From Sellimonas caecigallum (GTDB lineage Bacteria > Bacillota > Clostridia > Lachnospirales > Lachnospiraceae), in NCBI RefSeq assembly GCF_019754295.1, contig NZ_VIRV01000010.1:1-64000 (forward strand): 64,000 nucleotides of DNA, read 5' to 3'. The first letter of the stretch is position 1. Each line of letters opens with the position of its first letter. A program made the position numbers and the translations under genes. Shown here piece by piece: positions 7,831 through 15,484 of the stretch. The notes beneath the pieces are model-generated. The model did not search any database, was not told the DNA's origin, and saw nothing but the letters and a program-made list of their open reading frames with translations.

Positions 7831-8772
7831 ATGGATACAGTAGTAGAACTTTTTACAGGTTTTCTTGACAGCGGAAAGACGACGCTGATCAAGGCAGCTC
7901 TAAACAGCCCGGATTTCCTGGACTATGAGACAACGCTTCTCCTTGTATGCGAAGAAGGGGAAGAGGAGTATGACGAGGATTATCTCTCAGACAACCATAT
8001 CATTAAGATGGTTATCGATGAAGAAGAAAAACTGAATCCTTTTTTTCTGGAAGGCCTGGAACTGAATTATCGTCCCGATCATGTTATGATCGAGTTTAAC
8101 GGGACATGGGATCTGAACAGAGTCCTGGAGATGCAGCTTCCGCCGGGATGGGAAATCGCATCGATACTGTCTACTGTCGACGCGGGGACCGCACAGATGT
8201 ATCTGACCAATATGAGAAATCTGTTTCTCGCGCCCCTTCTGTCATCCGATCTTGTTATTGTGAACCGGACGGAAGATAATACAGATCGCGCCAAAATACG
8301 GAGGAGTATCAAAGTTATGAATCCTGGAGCCCAGATCGTATTTGAGCGGGAAGACGGAGAACCGGTAGAAAATACCGAAGAAGAACTGCCGTTTGACTTC
8401 CATGCGCCGGTCATTGAGGTGGATGAGATCGATTATGGAATCTGGTATTTGGATGCGATGGAACATCCGGAACACTACAAAAACAAAAAAATCAGATTTC
8501 TTGCACAGGTATACAAAAACCGCAGGTTGGGAGAACATACTTTTGTGCCGGGGCGGTTTGTGATGACGTGCTGCGCGGAGGATATTACCTTTCTTGGGTT
8601 CATTTGCAGAACAAGGGAAGATATTCCATATAAGAACAGGGATTGGATATATGTTACCGTAACGTTCCGATATGAATATGTGAAACAGTATAAAGATAAA
8701 GGACCGGTTCTTTATCTGGATGAGATGATACCGGCTAAAAAGCCGCAGAATGATGTGGTCACATTTGACTAA
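7831..8772 (+). CDS. CobW-like GTPase fused to a DUF1980/TIGR03943-like C-terminal domain
   Basis: A 313-residue two-part protein. Residues 1-190 resemble a CobW GTPase with Walker A GFLDSGKTT (10-18) and an NRTED segment at the base-recognition position (145-149), but the CxCC metal motif is absent. Residues about 210-300 (HPEHYKNKKI, then RFVMTCCAED at 242-251) resemble the C-terminal domain of YcgQ/TIGR03943 proteins, which normally partner a predicted YcgR-type permease. No such permease is encoded nearby. AGGAG lies 14 bases before the ATG. The likely role is metal trafficking with the upstream His-rich GTPase. The domain assignment is by eye from the FVMTCC block. Confidence 0.7.
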   Translation: MDTVVELFTGFLDSGKTTLIKAALNSPDFLDYETTLLLVCEEGEEEYDEDYLSDNHIIKMVIDEEEKLNPFFLEGLELNYRPDHVMIEFNGTWDLNRVLEMQLPPGWEIASILSTVDAGTAQMYLTNMRNLFLAPLLSSDLVIVNRTEDNTDRAKIRRSIKVMNPGAQIVFEREDGEPVENTEEELPFDFHAPVIEVDEIDYGIWYLDAMEHPEHYKNKKIRFLAQVYKNRRLGEHTFVPGRFVMTCCAEDITFLGFICRTREDIPYKNRDWIYVTVTFRYEYVKQYKDKGPVLYLDEMIPAKKPQNDVVTFD

Positions 8773-8782
8773 ATTTACCGAT

Positions 8783-8826
8783 GAAAAAGCCAGGGCGGGA
8801 TGTTTTACCCCACCCTGGCTCTTTTT
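8783..8826 (+). terminator. Intrinsic terminator after the CobW pair
   Basis: AAAAAGCCAGGG and CCCTGGCTCTTTTT enclose a short loop. It is strong and symmetrical, so it may also serve the convergent Cys-rich gene. Confidence 0.85.
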
Positions 8827-8892
8827 GTGCGGCCGGAAAGTTCTGTGAACTTCATGGCCGCATAAGAGAATTACGAAAAATGATGTGTCTGA

Positions 8893-9132
8893 TTAGCAGC
8901 ACATGTTGTCATTGCATCCGCATCCGTTGCCAAAACCGCCGCAGCAGCAAAGCAGAAGGATGATCCACAGACAGCTGTCATTGCATCCGCCAAAACCGCC
9001 GCTTCGTCCGTTGCCACCGCATCCGCCGCAGCAGCAGAGGAGAAGGATAATCCACAGACAGGAATTTCCTCCGAATCCGTTTGCAGAAGATTCACATCCG
9101 CATCCACAGTTTGTTGCACTTAAGTCACTCAT
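8893..9132 (-). CDS. Cys/Gly-rich repeat protein (chorion-class high-cysteine type)
   Basis: A 79-residue protein that is about one quarter Cys, with Gly, Asn and Ser making up much of the rest. It contains two copies of SCLWIILLLCCCGG (from residues 24 and 53, period 29 residues), separated by Gly/Asn/Cys-rich spacers. Each copy has a short hydrophobic core followed by CCC. It resembles proteins annotated in clostridia as chorion-class high-cysteine proteins, whose function is unknown. GGAGG lies 6 bases before the ATG. A sigma-K-like promoter upstream suggests late mother-cell expression and a spore-coat role; that is inference. Confidence 0.65.
   Translation of the reverse strand: MSDLSATNCGCGCESSANGFGGNSCLWIILLLCCCGGCGGNGRSGGFGGCNDSCLWIILLLCCCGGFGNGCGCNDNMCC
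8924..9061 (-). repeat. Imperfect tandem repeat inside the Cys-rich gene
   Basis: Two DNA copies of about 50 bases, ending at 8974 and 9061 (period 87 bases), share CCGCCGCAGCAGCA and the block AGAAGGAT(G/A)ATCCACAGACAG. They encode the repeated hydrophobic/CCC units. The period is a multiple of three, so copy number could change without a frameshift. Confidence 0.7.
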
Positions 9133-9165
9133 GTTGTTGCCTCCATTGATTGTTATTTACAATGT

Positions 9166-9193
9166 TATACTATGTAGGAGGGCTTGGAAGTGT
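9166..9193 (-). promoter_or_regulatory. Sigma-K-like promoter upstream of the Cys-rich gene
   Basis: On the minus strand AC (9192-9193), 17 bases, then CATAGTATA (9166-9174), matching the sigma-K pattern AC-N16/17-CATANNNTA. The -10 lies about 34 bases from the start codon. Short consensus, so chance matches are possible. Confidence 0.4.
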
Positions 9194-9202
9194 TTCCAGT
9201 TC

Positions 9203-10585
9203 CTAGAAAATTTTGAACCAGTGAAATTTATCGTTTAATCCCAACAGGAAAAGTGCAAGGATGATGACAGGAAGAATCCATGTGAAATACGGTTTCATCC
9301 ATCTTTTGATTTTGAGACCTTTTCCGGTATTTGCTTCTTCCATGAAACGGTCAAATCCCCAGCCGTACCGTGTCACGCAGAAAAGAAGGTAGACGAGAGA
9401 TCCAAGCGGCAGCAGGATATTGCTCACGATAAAATCTTCCAGATCCATGATCGTACTGCCTTTTCCAAACGGGGCAAAGGAGGACAAGACATTATAGCCA
9501 AGTACGCATGGAACCGATGCGGCCAGCAGAATAAAGAAATTGATGATGCTGGACTTCTTTCTGCTGCACCCGGTCATATCCATACCACAAGAAATGATAT
9601 TCTCAAACACAGCCAAAACTGTGGAGAATGCCGCAAAGGACATAAAAATGAAGAACAGGCTTCCCCAAAGCCGACCAAGTGGCATGTGGTTGAAAATGTT
9701 CGGAAGCGTCAGGAAAATCAGGCTTGGACCGCTTCCAGCATCCACGCCGAAGGAAAAGCACGCAGGAAAAATAATGAGCCCGGATACGATGGCGACGAAA
9801 GTATCCAGAACTGCCACATTGACAGCTTCGCCAAAAAGTGCGCGTTCTTTCCCGATATAGCTTCCAAAGATGGCCATAGCACCAATACCAAGGCTCAGTG
9901 TAAAGAAGGACTGATTCATTGCAGCGACGATCGTCGTGCCGATGCCAATCTCCTTCATTCTGTCCAAATCCGGTTTCAGATAGAAAGAAAGGCCTTCTGC
10001 TCCGCCTTTTAAAAGCAGACTGTTGATTGCAAGGACAACCATGATAAGCAGAAGAAGGATCATCATCCCTTTTGTGACACGCTCAAGCCCTTTCTGAAGC
10101 CCAACTGAGCAGATCAAGATTCCGGCAGCCACTACGATAACCATCCAAAAGAGCATGACACTAGGTCTGGCAAGCATTTCATTGAAGAGGGATTCTACCT
10201 TCTCAGTGGATGCATTCTCGAATTTCCCAGTGGCGGTCATGTAAAAATAGTGCAGCATCCATCCGGCGACAGTCGTGTAGAACATCATAAGAAAATAGTT
10301 CCCGATCAAGGCTACATAGCCGTGCAGATGCCATTTACTTCCTTTTTTCTCCAGTACATAATATGCCCGGACTGGGCTTTTCTGGCTGGCTCTCCCCACA
10401 GAAAATTCCATCGTCATAACCGGAAGCCCCAGGATAACGAGGAAGAAGATGTAAAAGACGACGAATGCTCCTCCTCCATACTGTCCCGTTATGTAAGGAA
10501 ATTTCCAGACATTTCCGATCCCAATTGCACATCCGGCAGACAGTAAGATAAACCCAAGCCTGGATCCAAGTTTTTCTCTTTCCAT
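9203..10585 (-). CDS. Sodium-dependent transporter of the NSS (SNF) family
   Basis: A 460-residue, highly hydrophobic protein of the neurotransmitter:sodium symporter family, which imports amino acids or related solutes with sodium across the cytoplasmic membrane. The N-terminal block REKLGSRLGFILLSAGCAIG and NVWKFPYITGQYGGGAFV are the family's TM1 signature including the sodium-site residues. About 11-12 membrane segments can be counted. The start at 10585 was chosen because it places REKLGS at the N-terminus; the open frame reaches 10780 but that portion is not family-like and covers the promoter. Substrate cannot be inferred. It is a single gene on the minus strand. Confidence 0.9.
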   Translation of the reverse strand: MEREKLGSRLGFILLSAGCAIGIGNVWKFPYITGQYGGGAFVVFYIFFLVILGLPVMTMEFSVGRASQKSPVRAYYVLEKKGSKWHLHGYVALIGNYFLMMFYTTVAGWMLHYFYMTATGKFENASTEKVESLFNEMLARPSVMLFWMVIVVAAGILICSVGLQKGLERVTKGMMILLLLIMVVLAINSLLLKGGAEGLSFYLKPDLDRMKEIGIGTTIVAAMNQSFFTLSLGIGAMAIFGSYIGKERALFGEAVNVAVLDTFVAIVSGLIIFPACFSFGVDAGSGPSLIFLTLPNIFNHMPLGRLWGSLFFIFMSFAAFSTVLAVFENIISCGMDMTGCSRKKSSIINFFILLAASVPCVLGYNVLSSFAPFGKGSTIMDLEDFIVSNILLPLGSLVYLLFCVTRYGWGFDRFMEEANTGKGLKIKRWMKPYFTWILPVIILALFLLGLNDKFHWFKIF

Positions 10586-10634
10586 AATTGATTTCCTATC
10601 CCTTTCATTTGTTTTGTTGATTTCAACTTTTTTT

Positions 10635-10663
10635 AGTATAAAGAGACATTCGTTGTAAGTCAA
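10635..10663 (-). promoter_or_regulatory. Promoter for the NSS transporter gene
   Basis: On the minus strand TTGACT (10658-10663), 17 bases, TATACT (10635-10640). This is close to consensus and 50 bases from the start codon, and it supports the shorter start at 10585. Confidence 0.65.
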
Positions 10664-10694
10664 TTCAAAGTTGGTTGATGGCCAAGACCTTGAC

Positions 10695-10707
10695 CTGGTG
10701 TAACCAG
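10695..10707. repeat. Small dyad before the subtilase gene
   Basis: CTGGT-GTA-ACCAG is a perfect 5-base dyad 18 bases upstream of the subtilase start, just after TTGAC. It could be an operator, but it is short. Confidence 0.25.
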
Positions 10708-10724
10708 TAACGGAAGGTATTTTT

Positions 10725-11672
10725 ATGAATAAGCTGTTTAAAAAGGGGATTTTGATTATGAAGCATGTCAGGGAAGCCATCCAGTACGACTGCGACGATA
10801 CCCTTCATGGAGGAATCGACGGCAAAGGCGTGACGGTTGCAGTTCTTGATACCGGGATCACGAATCATCCGGATCTTGATGGAAGGATCGCTGCTTTTGG
10901 GGATATGGTTTCCGGTAAAAAAATAATGTATGATGACAATTCCCACGGGACTCATGTGGCAGGTATCATTGCAGGAAGCGGGAAAATGTCATCCGGATTT
11001 TATAGAGGAATCGCACCTGGGTGCCGCATCGTAGCCATAAAGGTGCTGGACAAAAGAGGAGAGGGGAAAATCAGGGATCTTATAGACGGAATTCGGGCTG
11101 TTCTCAATTATCAAGAGCGTTGGGGAATCCGAATTGTGAATATCTCTATCGGTACACTTCCCCACGAAGGAGACACAGAGGAAGCGGAGCTTCTCAGATG
11201 GGTGGAGCGTATGTGGGATGCGGGGCTTGTCGTCATAACAGCTGCGGGAAATTATGGGCCCGGCAGAGGGACTGTCACTATCCCCGGCATCAGTCCCAAA
11301 GTTATCACAGTGGGAGCCTCAGACGATGGAGAATTACGGGACAGAAACGGGAAGATTGGAAAAAATTATTCTGGAAGAGGTCCAACAAAAGATTGCGTCT
11401 GCAAGCCGGATATTGTGGCTCCCGGGTCATACGTTACCTCATGCAATGGCTGGTGTGGGCTGAAAAATCACAAGATGTACAGTGTGAAAAGCGGAACATC
11501 CATGGCAGCACCCATCGTATCCGGCGCTGCGGCGCTTCTGTTGTGCAAATATCCGGATATGAGCAATGTGGAAGTCAAGATACGAATGATGGAACGTGCC
11601 GATGATACAGGGAAAAGTCGCCATGTCCAAGGAAGAGGTATACTAAATATAAAGAAACTGCTGGACAGGTAG
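10725..11672 (+). CDS. S8 family serine peptidase (intracellular subtilisin type)
   Basis: A 315-residue subtilase. The catalytic triad is visible: Asp in AVLDTGITNHPDL (about residue 44), His in NSHGTHVAGI (about residue 77) and Ser in SGTSMAAPIV (about residue 260); the oxyanion Asn is in TAAGNYGPG. There is no signal peptide and almost no pro-region before the catalytic domain, which matches intracellular subtilisins. GGAAGGT precedes the ATG at 10725; an alternative ATG at 10758, preceded by AAGGGG, would remove 11 residues. It lies alone between the divergent transporter and the SRP operon. Confidence 0.9.
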   Translation: MNKLFKKGILIMKHVREAIQYDCDDTLHGGIDGKGVTVAVLDTGITNHPDLDGRIAAFGDMVSGKKIMYDDNSHGTHVAGIIAGSGKMSSGFYRGIAPGCRIVAIKVLDKRGEGKIRDLIDGIRAVLNYQERWGIRIVNISIGTLPHEGDTEEAELLRWVERMWDAGLVVITAAGNYGPGRGTVTIPGISPKVITVGASDDGELRDRNGKIGKNYSGRGPTKDCVCKPDIVAPGSYVTSCNGWCGLKNHKMYSVKSGTSMAAPIVSGAAALLLCKYPDMSNVEVKIRMMERADDTGKSRHVQGRGILNIKKLLDR

Positions 11673-11684
11673 TAAAAAAAATAA

Positions 11685-11712
11685 AGGTGTCAAGAAAAAA
11701 CACTTGACACCT
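11685..11712. terminator. Terminator-like hairpin whose 3' arm carries a -35 element
   Basis: AGGTGTCAAG and CTTGACACCT are exact inverted copies around an 8-base, A-rich loop, followed by GTTTGCTTTTAT. This fits a terminator for the subtilase gene. The TTGACA inside the 3' arm is also the -35 box of the next promoter. Confidence 0.6.
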
Positions 11713-11732
11713 GTTTGCTTTTATAGTATGAT
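11704..11732 (+). promoter_or_regulatory. Sigma-A promoter for the ylxM-ffh operon
   Basis: TTGACA (11704-11709), 17 bases, TATGAT (11727-11732). The expected start site is only about 10 bases before the ylxM start codon, so the leader would be very short and may include just part of the AGGTGAG ribosome binding site. Confidence 0.55.
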
Positions 11733-11748
11733 GGCTCAGGTGAGAAAA

Positions 11749-12093
11749 ATGGACGAATTGATCAAGCAAACTCTTTTGTATGATTTTTACGGAGAGCTTT
11801 TGACAAAACATCAGAAAGAGATATACGAGCAGTTCATACTGGAAGATCTGTCACTTGGGGAGATCGCGCAGGATCGCGGGATCAGCCGCCAGGGTGTGCA
11901 TGATACGATTAGAAGGTGCGAGAAGACACTGGAAGGGTATGAGAACAAACTGCATCTGATACGCAAGTTTCTCACGATCAAGGAAAAGGTACATCAGATC
12001 GACAGCCTGCTGGACACATATCAGGAGAAAGAAAAAGAGATCCTGATCCAGGAGATCCGGCAGATTTCTGATGAGATTATAGAGGAGTTATAA
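11749..12093 (+). CDS. ylxM: YlxM/p13 family DNA-binding-like protein
   Basis: A 114-residue helix-turn-helix protein of the YlxM (UPF0122) family, encoded next to ffh in many Firmicutes and thought to be linked to the signal recognition particle. The helix-turn-helix is LSLGEIAQDRGISRQGVHDTIRR (split here as LSLGEIAQDRG and ISRQGVHD), followed by a coiled-coil-like C-terminal half. The start at 11749 has AGGTGAG 4 bases upstream and gives the family's normal length; an in-frame TTG at 11704 lies inside the promoter. ffh starts one base after the stop, so the two are coupled. Confidence 0.9.
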   Translation: MDELIKQTLLYDFYGELLTKHQKEIYEQFILEDLSLGEIAQDRGISRQGVHDTIRRCEKTLEGYENKLHLIRKFLTIKEKVHQIDSLLDTYQEKEKEILIQEIRQISDEIIEEL

Positions 12094-12094
12094 A

Positions 12095-13462
12095 ATGGCA
12101 TTTGACAGTTTAACAGAAAAACTTCAAAATGTGTTCCGCAGCCTGAGAAGCAAAGGGCGGCTTACGGAAGACGACGTAAAGACTGCACTCAGAGAAGTAA
12201 AGATGGCTCTTCTGGAAGCCGATGTCAATTTCAAAGTTGTGAAAAACTTTATAAAGAGCGTACAGGAACGCGCCGTAGGACAGGATGTCATGAATGGACT
12301 CAATCCGGGCCAGATGGTTATCAAGATTGTCAATGAGGAGCTCGTATCATTGATGGGATCTGAGACAACAGAGATCCGTCTCCAGCCGGGGAAAGAGACG
12401 ACGGTCATTATGATGGCAGGTCTGCAGGGTGCCGGTAAAACGACAACGACTGCAAAGCTTGCCGGAAAGTTTAAGCTCAAAGGCAAAAAACCGCTCCTTG
12501 TTGCATGTGACGTTTACCGTCCGGCTGCCATCAAGCAGCTCCAGATCAACGGAGAAAAGCAAGGTGTGGAAGTATTCTCCATGGGCGAGAATCATAAGCC
12601 GTCCAATATCGCCAAAGCTGCCATGGAACATGCGGCAAAAAACGGCAATAACCTGGTCATCCTTGATACAGCGGGACGTCTTCACATAGATGAGGACATG
12701 ATGGCGGAACTTCAGGAAATCAAAGAGACTGTGACTGTTCATCAGACAATCCTCGTGGTAGACGCCATGACAGGACAGGATGCAGTCAATGTGGCAAGCG
12801 AGTTCAACGAAAAGATTGGTATAGATGGTGTCATCGTCACGAAATTGGACGGAGACACAAGGGGCGGAGCGGCATTGTCCATCAAGGCCGTGACCGGATG
12901 CCCGATTCTTTATGTCGGAATGGGGGAAAAGCTTTCAGATTTGGAGCAGTTTTATCCGGATCGAATGGCATCCCGTATTCTTGGTATGGGAGATATCCTT
13001 ACGCTGATTGAGAAGGCAGAAGCCGATATCGATGAAGAAAAGGCGAAAGAGATGTCGCAGAAGCTGAAAAAAGCCCAGTTCGATTTCGAAGATTATCTGG
13101 AATCTATGAAACAGATGAGAAAGATGGGAGGACTTGGCAATATCCTTGGGATGCTGCCGGGGCTTGGCGGCGGAATGCTTGGAAAGGCAGGAAAGACGCC
13201 GGAGATCGATTCCGATGAAGCACAGAAAAAGATGGAACGTATGGAGGCGATCATCTACTCCATGACAGTGAAGGAACGGAGAAATCCGGATATCCTGAAT
13301 CCATCCAGAAAGCATCGCATTGCAAAAGGTGCGGGTGTTGATATCTCGGAAGTAAATAAGCTGTGCAAACAGTATGAACAGATGAAAAAGATGATGAAGC
13401 AGATGCCTGGAATGATGGGCGGCAGAGGTGGTAAAAAGGGAAAATTCAAATTACCTTTTTAG
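12095..13462 (+). CDS. ffh: Signal recognition particle protein Ffh
   Basis: A 455-residue SRP54 GTPase that binds the SRP RNA and targets ribosome-nascent chains to the membrane through FtsY. It shows the helical N domain (1-90), G domain motifs GLQGAGKTTT (about 107), DTAGRLH and TKLDGDTRGG, and a Met-rich M domain after residue 300 (KQMRKMGGLG, QMKKMMKQMPGMMGG). The length matches the family. GAGGAG of the ribosome binding site lies inside the end of ylxM. Confidence 0.97.
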   Translation: MAFDSLTEKLQNVFRSLRSKGRLTEDDVKTALREVKMALLEADVNFKVVKNFIKSVQERAVGQDVMNGLNPGQMVIKIVNEELVSLMGSETTEIRLQPGKETTVIMMAGLQGAGKTTTTAKLAGKFKLKGKKPLLVACDVYRPAAIKQLQINGEKQGVEVFSMGENHKPSNIAKAAMEHAAKNGNNLVILDTAGRLHIDEDMMAELQEIKETVTVHQTILVVDAMTGQDAVNVASEFNEKIGIDGVIVTKLDGDTRGGAALSIKAVTGCPILYVGMGEKLSDLEQFYPDRMASRILGMGDILTLIEKAEADIDEEKAKEMSQKLKKAQFDFEDYLESMKQMRKMGGLGNILGMLPGLGGGMLGKAGKTPEIDSDEAQKKMERMEAIIYSMTVKERRNPDILNPSRKHRIAKGAGVDISEVNKLCKQYEQMKKMMKQMPGMMGGRGGKKGKFKLPF

Positions 13463-13500
13463 CATAAACAAATATTCATAAATATGCGGAGGTGAAACAA

Positions 13501-13746
13501 ATGGCAGTAAAAATCAGATTAAGAAGAATGGGACAGAAAAAGGCTCCTTTCTATAGAATCATCGTAGCTGATTCCCGTTCTCCAAGAGACGGTAAATTCA
13601 TCGAAGAAATCGGAACATATGATCCGACACGCGATCCGAGCGAATTCAAAGTAGATGAAGAAGCAGCAAAGAAATGGTTAAACAATGGAGCACAGCCGAC
13701 AGAGGTTGTAAGCAAGATTTTTAAAGCAGCAGGAATTGAAAAATAG
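13501..13746 (+). CDS. rpsP: 30S ribosomal protein S16
   Basis: An 81-residue ribosomal protein of the 30S subunit. It starts [14 protein letters not shown] and contains [15 protein letters not shown], the S16 hallmark, and YDPT. The ATG at 13501 follows GGAGGTGAAACAA; an in-frame GTG at 13492 overlaps that site. Third gene of the ffh operon. Confidence 0.97.
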   Translation: MAVKIRLRRMGQKKAPFYRIIVADSRSPRDGKFIEEIGTYDPTRDPSEFKVDEEAAKKWLNNGAQPTEVVSKIFKAAGIEK

Positions 13747-13769
13747 TCAAGGCCTCGGAGGTGCTCGAA

Positions 13770-14000
13770 ATGAAAGAGTTAGTCGAAGTAATTACAAAGG
13801 CTCTCGTTGATGAGCCAGAAAATGTTGTGGTTACAGAAAGAGCAGAAGGCAGGACAACCGTCATCGAAGTCCATGTATCCGACAGTGATATGGGAAAGGT
13901 GATCGGAAAGCAGGGACGTATTGCGAAAGCAATCCGTTCCGTTGTGAAAGCAGCCGCTGCAAAAGAAGATAAAAAAGTGGTTGTGGACATTACACAGTAA
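13770..14000 (+). CDS. khpA: KH-domain RNA-binding protein KhpA
   Basis: A 76-residue single-KH-domain protein. KhpA binds RNA, often as a partner of KhpB, and is linked to cell elongation in Gram-positive cocci. The KH GxxG loop is seen in VIGKQGRIAKAIR (about residue 43). The ATG at 13770 has CGGAGGTGC 7 bases upstream. Its place between rpsP and rimM is the usual Firmicute one. Confidence 0.93.
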   Translation: MKELVEVITKALVDEPENVVVTERAEGRTTVIEVHVSDSDMGKVIGKQGRIAKAIRSVVKAAAAKEDKKVVVDITQ

Positions 14001-14024
14001 AGTGTCTGCATAAAAGATAAATTT

Positions 14025-14069
14025 AAGAACAGGCTGTCATGGATCCATGCACAGAGCTGTTCTTAATTT
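14025..14069 (+). terminator. Hairpin between khpA and rimM
   Basis: AAGAACAG (14025-14032) and CTGTTCTT (14057-14064) pair, with the palindrome CATGGATCCATG in the loop, followed by AATTTTG. It may be a partial terminator or a processing site setting the level of rimM-trmD relative to rpsP. Confidence 0.5.
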
Positions 14070-14087
14070 TGTCTGGGAAGGAGAAAA

Positions 14088-14594
14088 ATGGAACAGTTTC
14101 TCAGAGTAGGCGTGATCTCATCGACACACGGAGTTCGCGGGGAGGTAAAAGTATTCCCTACGACCGACGATGCCCGCCGTTTTGAAGAACTCGAAGAAGT
14201 CATACTGGATACAGGAAAAGAACAGATTCCGCTCAGGATCGAACATGTGAAATATTTCAAACAGTTTGCAATCCTCAAGTTCGACGGGATCGATAATATA
14301 AACGATATAGAGAAATATAAGGGGCAGCCGCTCTTTGTCAAAAGAGAACACGCGGCCAAACTGCAGGAAGACGAGTACTATATTGCCGATATGATAGGTA
14401 TGGACGTAGTTACAGAGGACGGAACATACTTCGGGCAGCTGAAAGATGTGATGGAGACAGGTGCCAATGACGTCTACATCGTAGACAGCGAAAAGCATGG
14501 AGAGGTTCTGATCCCGGCTATCAAAGAGTGCATCCTTGATGTAGACGTAGCAGAAAACAGGATTAAGATCCATCTGATGAATGGGCTTGTATAA
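14088..14594 (+). CDS. rimM: Ribosome maturation factor RimM
   Basis: A 168-residue factor for maturation of the 30S subunit head that binds S19. The N-terminal beta-barrel domain begins LRVGVISSTHGVRGEVKV and the PRC-barrel domain has YYIADMIGM and GHANDVYIV-like GANDVYIVD, then LIPAIKECI. The family length is normal. AAGGAG lies 5 bases before the ATG. It sits directly upstream of trmD as in most bacteria. Confidence 0.96.
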   Translation: MEQFLRVGVISSTHGVRGEVKVFPTTDDARRFEELEEVILDTGKEQIPLRIEHVKYFKQFAILKFDGIDNINDIEKYKGQPLFVKREHAAKLQEDEYYIADMIGMDVVTEDGTYFGQLKDVMETGANDVYIVDSEKHGEVLIPAIKECILDVDVAENRIKIHLMNGLV

Positions 14595-14614
14595 GAAGAG
14601 ACAGGAGAGAAAAG

Positions 14615-15382
14615 ATGAATTTTCACATTTTAACTCTGTTTCCGGACATGGTGGAACAGGGACTGAACACAAGCATCATCGGGAGAGCAAAAGACCGTGG
14701 GTTGCTTTCTATCGAGGCGGTAAACATCCGAGATTATGCGTTCAACAAGCATCAAAGCGTGGACGATTATCCGTACGGGGGCGGAGCAGGGATGTTGATG
14801 CAGGCGGAGCCTATTTATCAATGTTACAAGGCTGTCTGTGAAAAGGCGGGAATTTCACTGGATGACCCGCAGGCAAAGCGGCCCAGAGTTGTGTACCTTT
14901 CCCCGCAGGGAGAGACATTTTCCCAGAAGATGGCGGAAGAGCTTGCAGGCGAAGAAGAACTGGTTCTGCTCTGCGGTCACTATGAAGGCGTGGACGAGAG
15001 GGTGCTTGAAGAGATTGTGACAGACTATGTCTCCATCGGAGATTACGTCCTCACGGGAGGAGAACTTCCGGCCATGGTCATGGTGGATGCGATCTCACGC
15101 CTCGTCCCAGGTGTGCTGCACAATGATGTGTCTGCTGAATTTGAAAGTTTTCAGGATAATCTGCTGGAGTATCCGCAGTATTCCAGACCTGAGACATGGC
15201 ACGGAAAACAGGTGCCGCCGATCCTTCTTTCCGGCCATCACGCAAACATTGAAAAGTGGCGGAGAGAGCAGTCTATCATCCGCACTGCGCAGAAGAGGCC
15301 GGATCTTCTGAAAGAGGCGGTCCTTACAGAAAAAGAGCGGAAATTTCTGGACGAATATATTAAAAACAACTTGCAATCTTAA
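14615..15382 (+). CDS. trmD: tRNA (guanine-N1)-methyltransferase TrmD
   Basis: A 255-residue SPOUT methyltransferase that makes m1G37 in tRNA using S-adenosylmethionine. It starts MNFHILTLFPDMV; the trefoil-knot motifs LLCGHYEGVDERV and SIGDYVLTGGELPAM are clear, followed by LEYPQYSRP. Length and start (CAGGAGAG 6-7 bases upstream) are normal. It is cotranscribed with rimM. Confidence 0.97.
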   Translation: MNFHILTLFPDMVEQGLNTSIIGRAKDRGLLSIEAVNIRDYAFNKHQSVDDYPYGGGAGMLMQAEPIYQCYKAVCEKAGISLDDPQAKRPRVVYLSPQGETFSQKMAEELAGEEELVLLCGHYEGVDERVLEEIVTDYVSIGDYVLTGGELPAMVMVDAISRLVPGVLHNDVSAEFESFQDNLLEYPQYSRPETWHGKQVPPILLSGHHANIEKWRREQSIIRTAQKRPDLLKEAVLTEKERKFLDEYIKNNLQS

Positions 15383-15400
15383 ATAGAGTATGATACACTT

Positions 15401-15445
15401 GGTACTGTTGTGGGAAGAAACGAGATGGTCCTCTGATACAGTATG
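15401..15445 (+). ncRNA. Probable ribosomal protein L19 leader element
   Basis: TACTGT (15403-15408) and ACAGTA (15438-15443) close a hairpin with an internal GGGAAG...GGTCC pairing, about 40 bases upstream of rplS. L19 leader RNAs that bind L19 for feedback control are known upstream of rplS in low-GC Gram-positives. Placement and a closing stem are seen; identity to that family is inferred. Confidence 0.45.
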
Positions 15446-15484
15446 AGTATTAAGAACGTCAAATAAATCTAAGGAGGTCACACA

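Noticed and set aside
8893-9132. CRISPR-like or minisatellite repeat
   Set aside because: The repeats are few, unequal and in frame within an open reading frame that has a ribosome binding site; they encode protein repeats.
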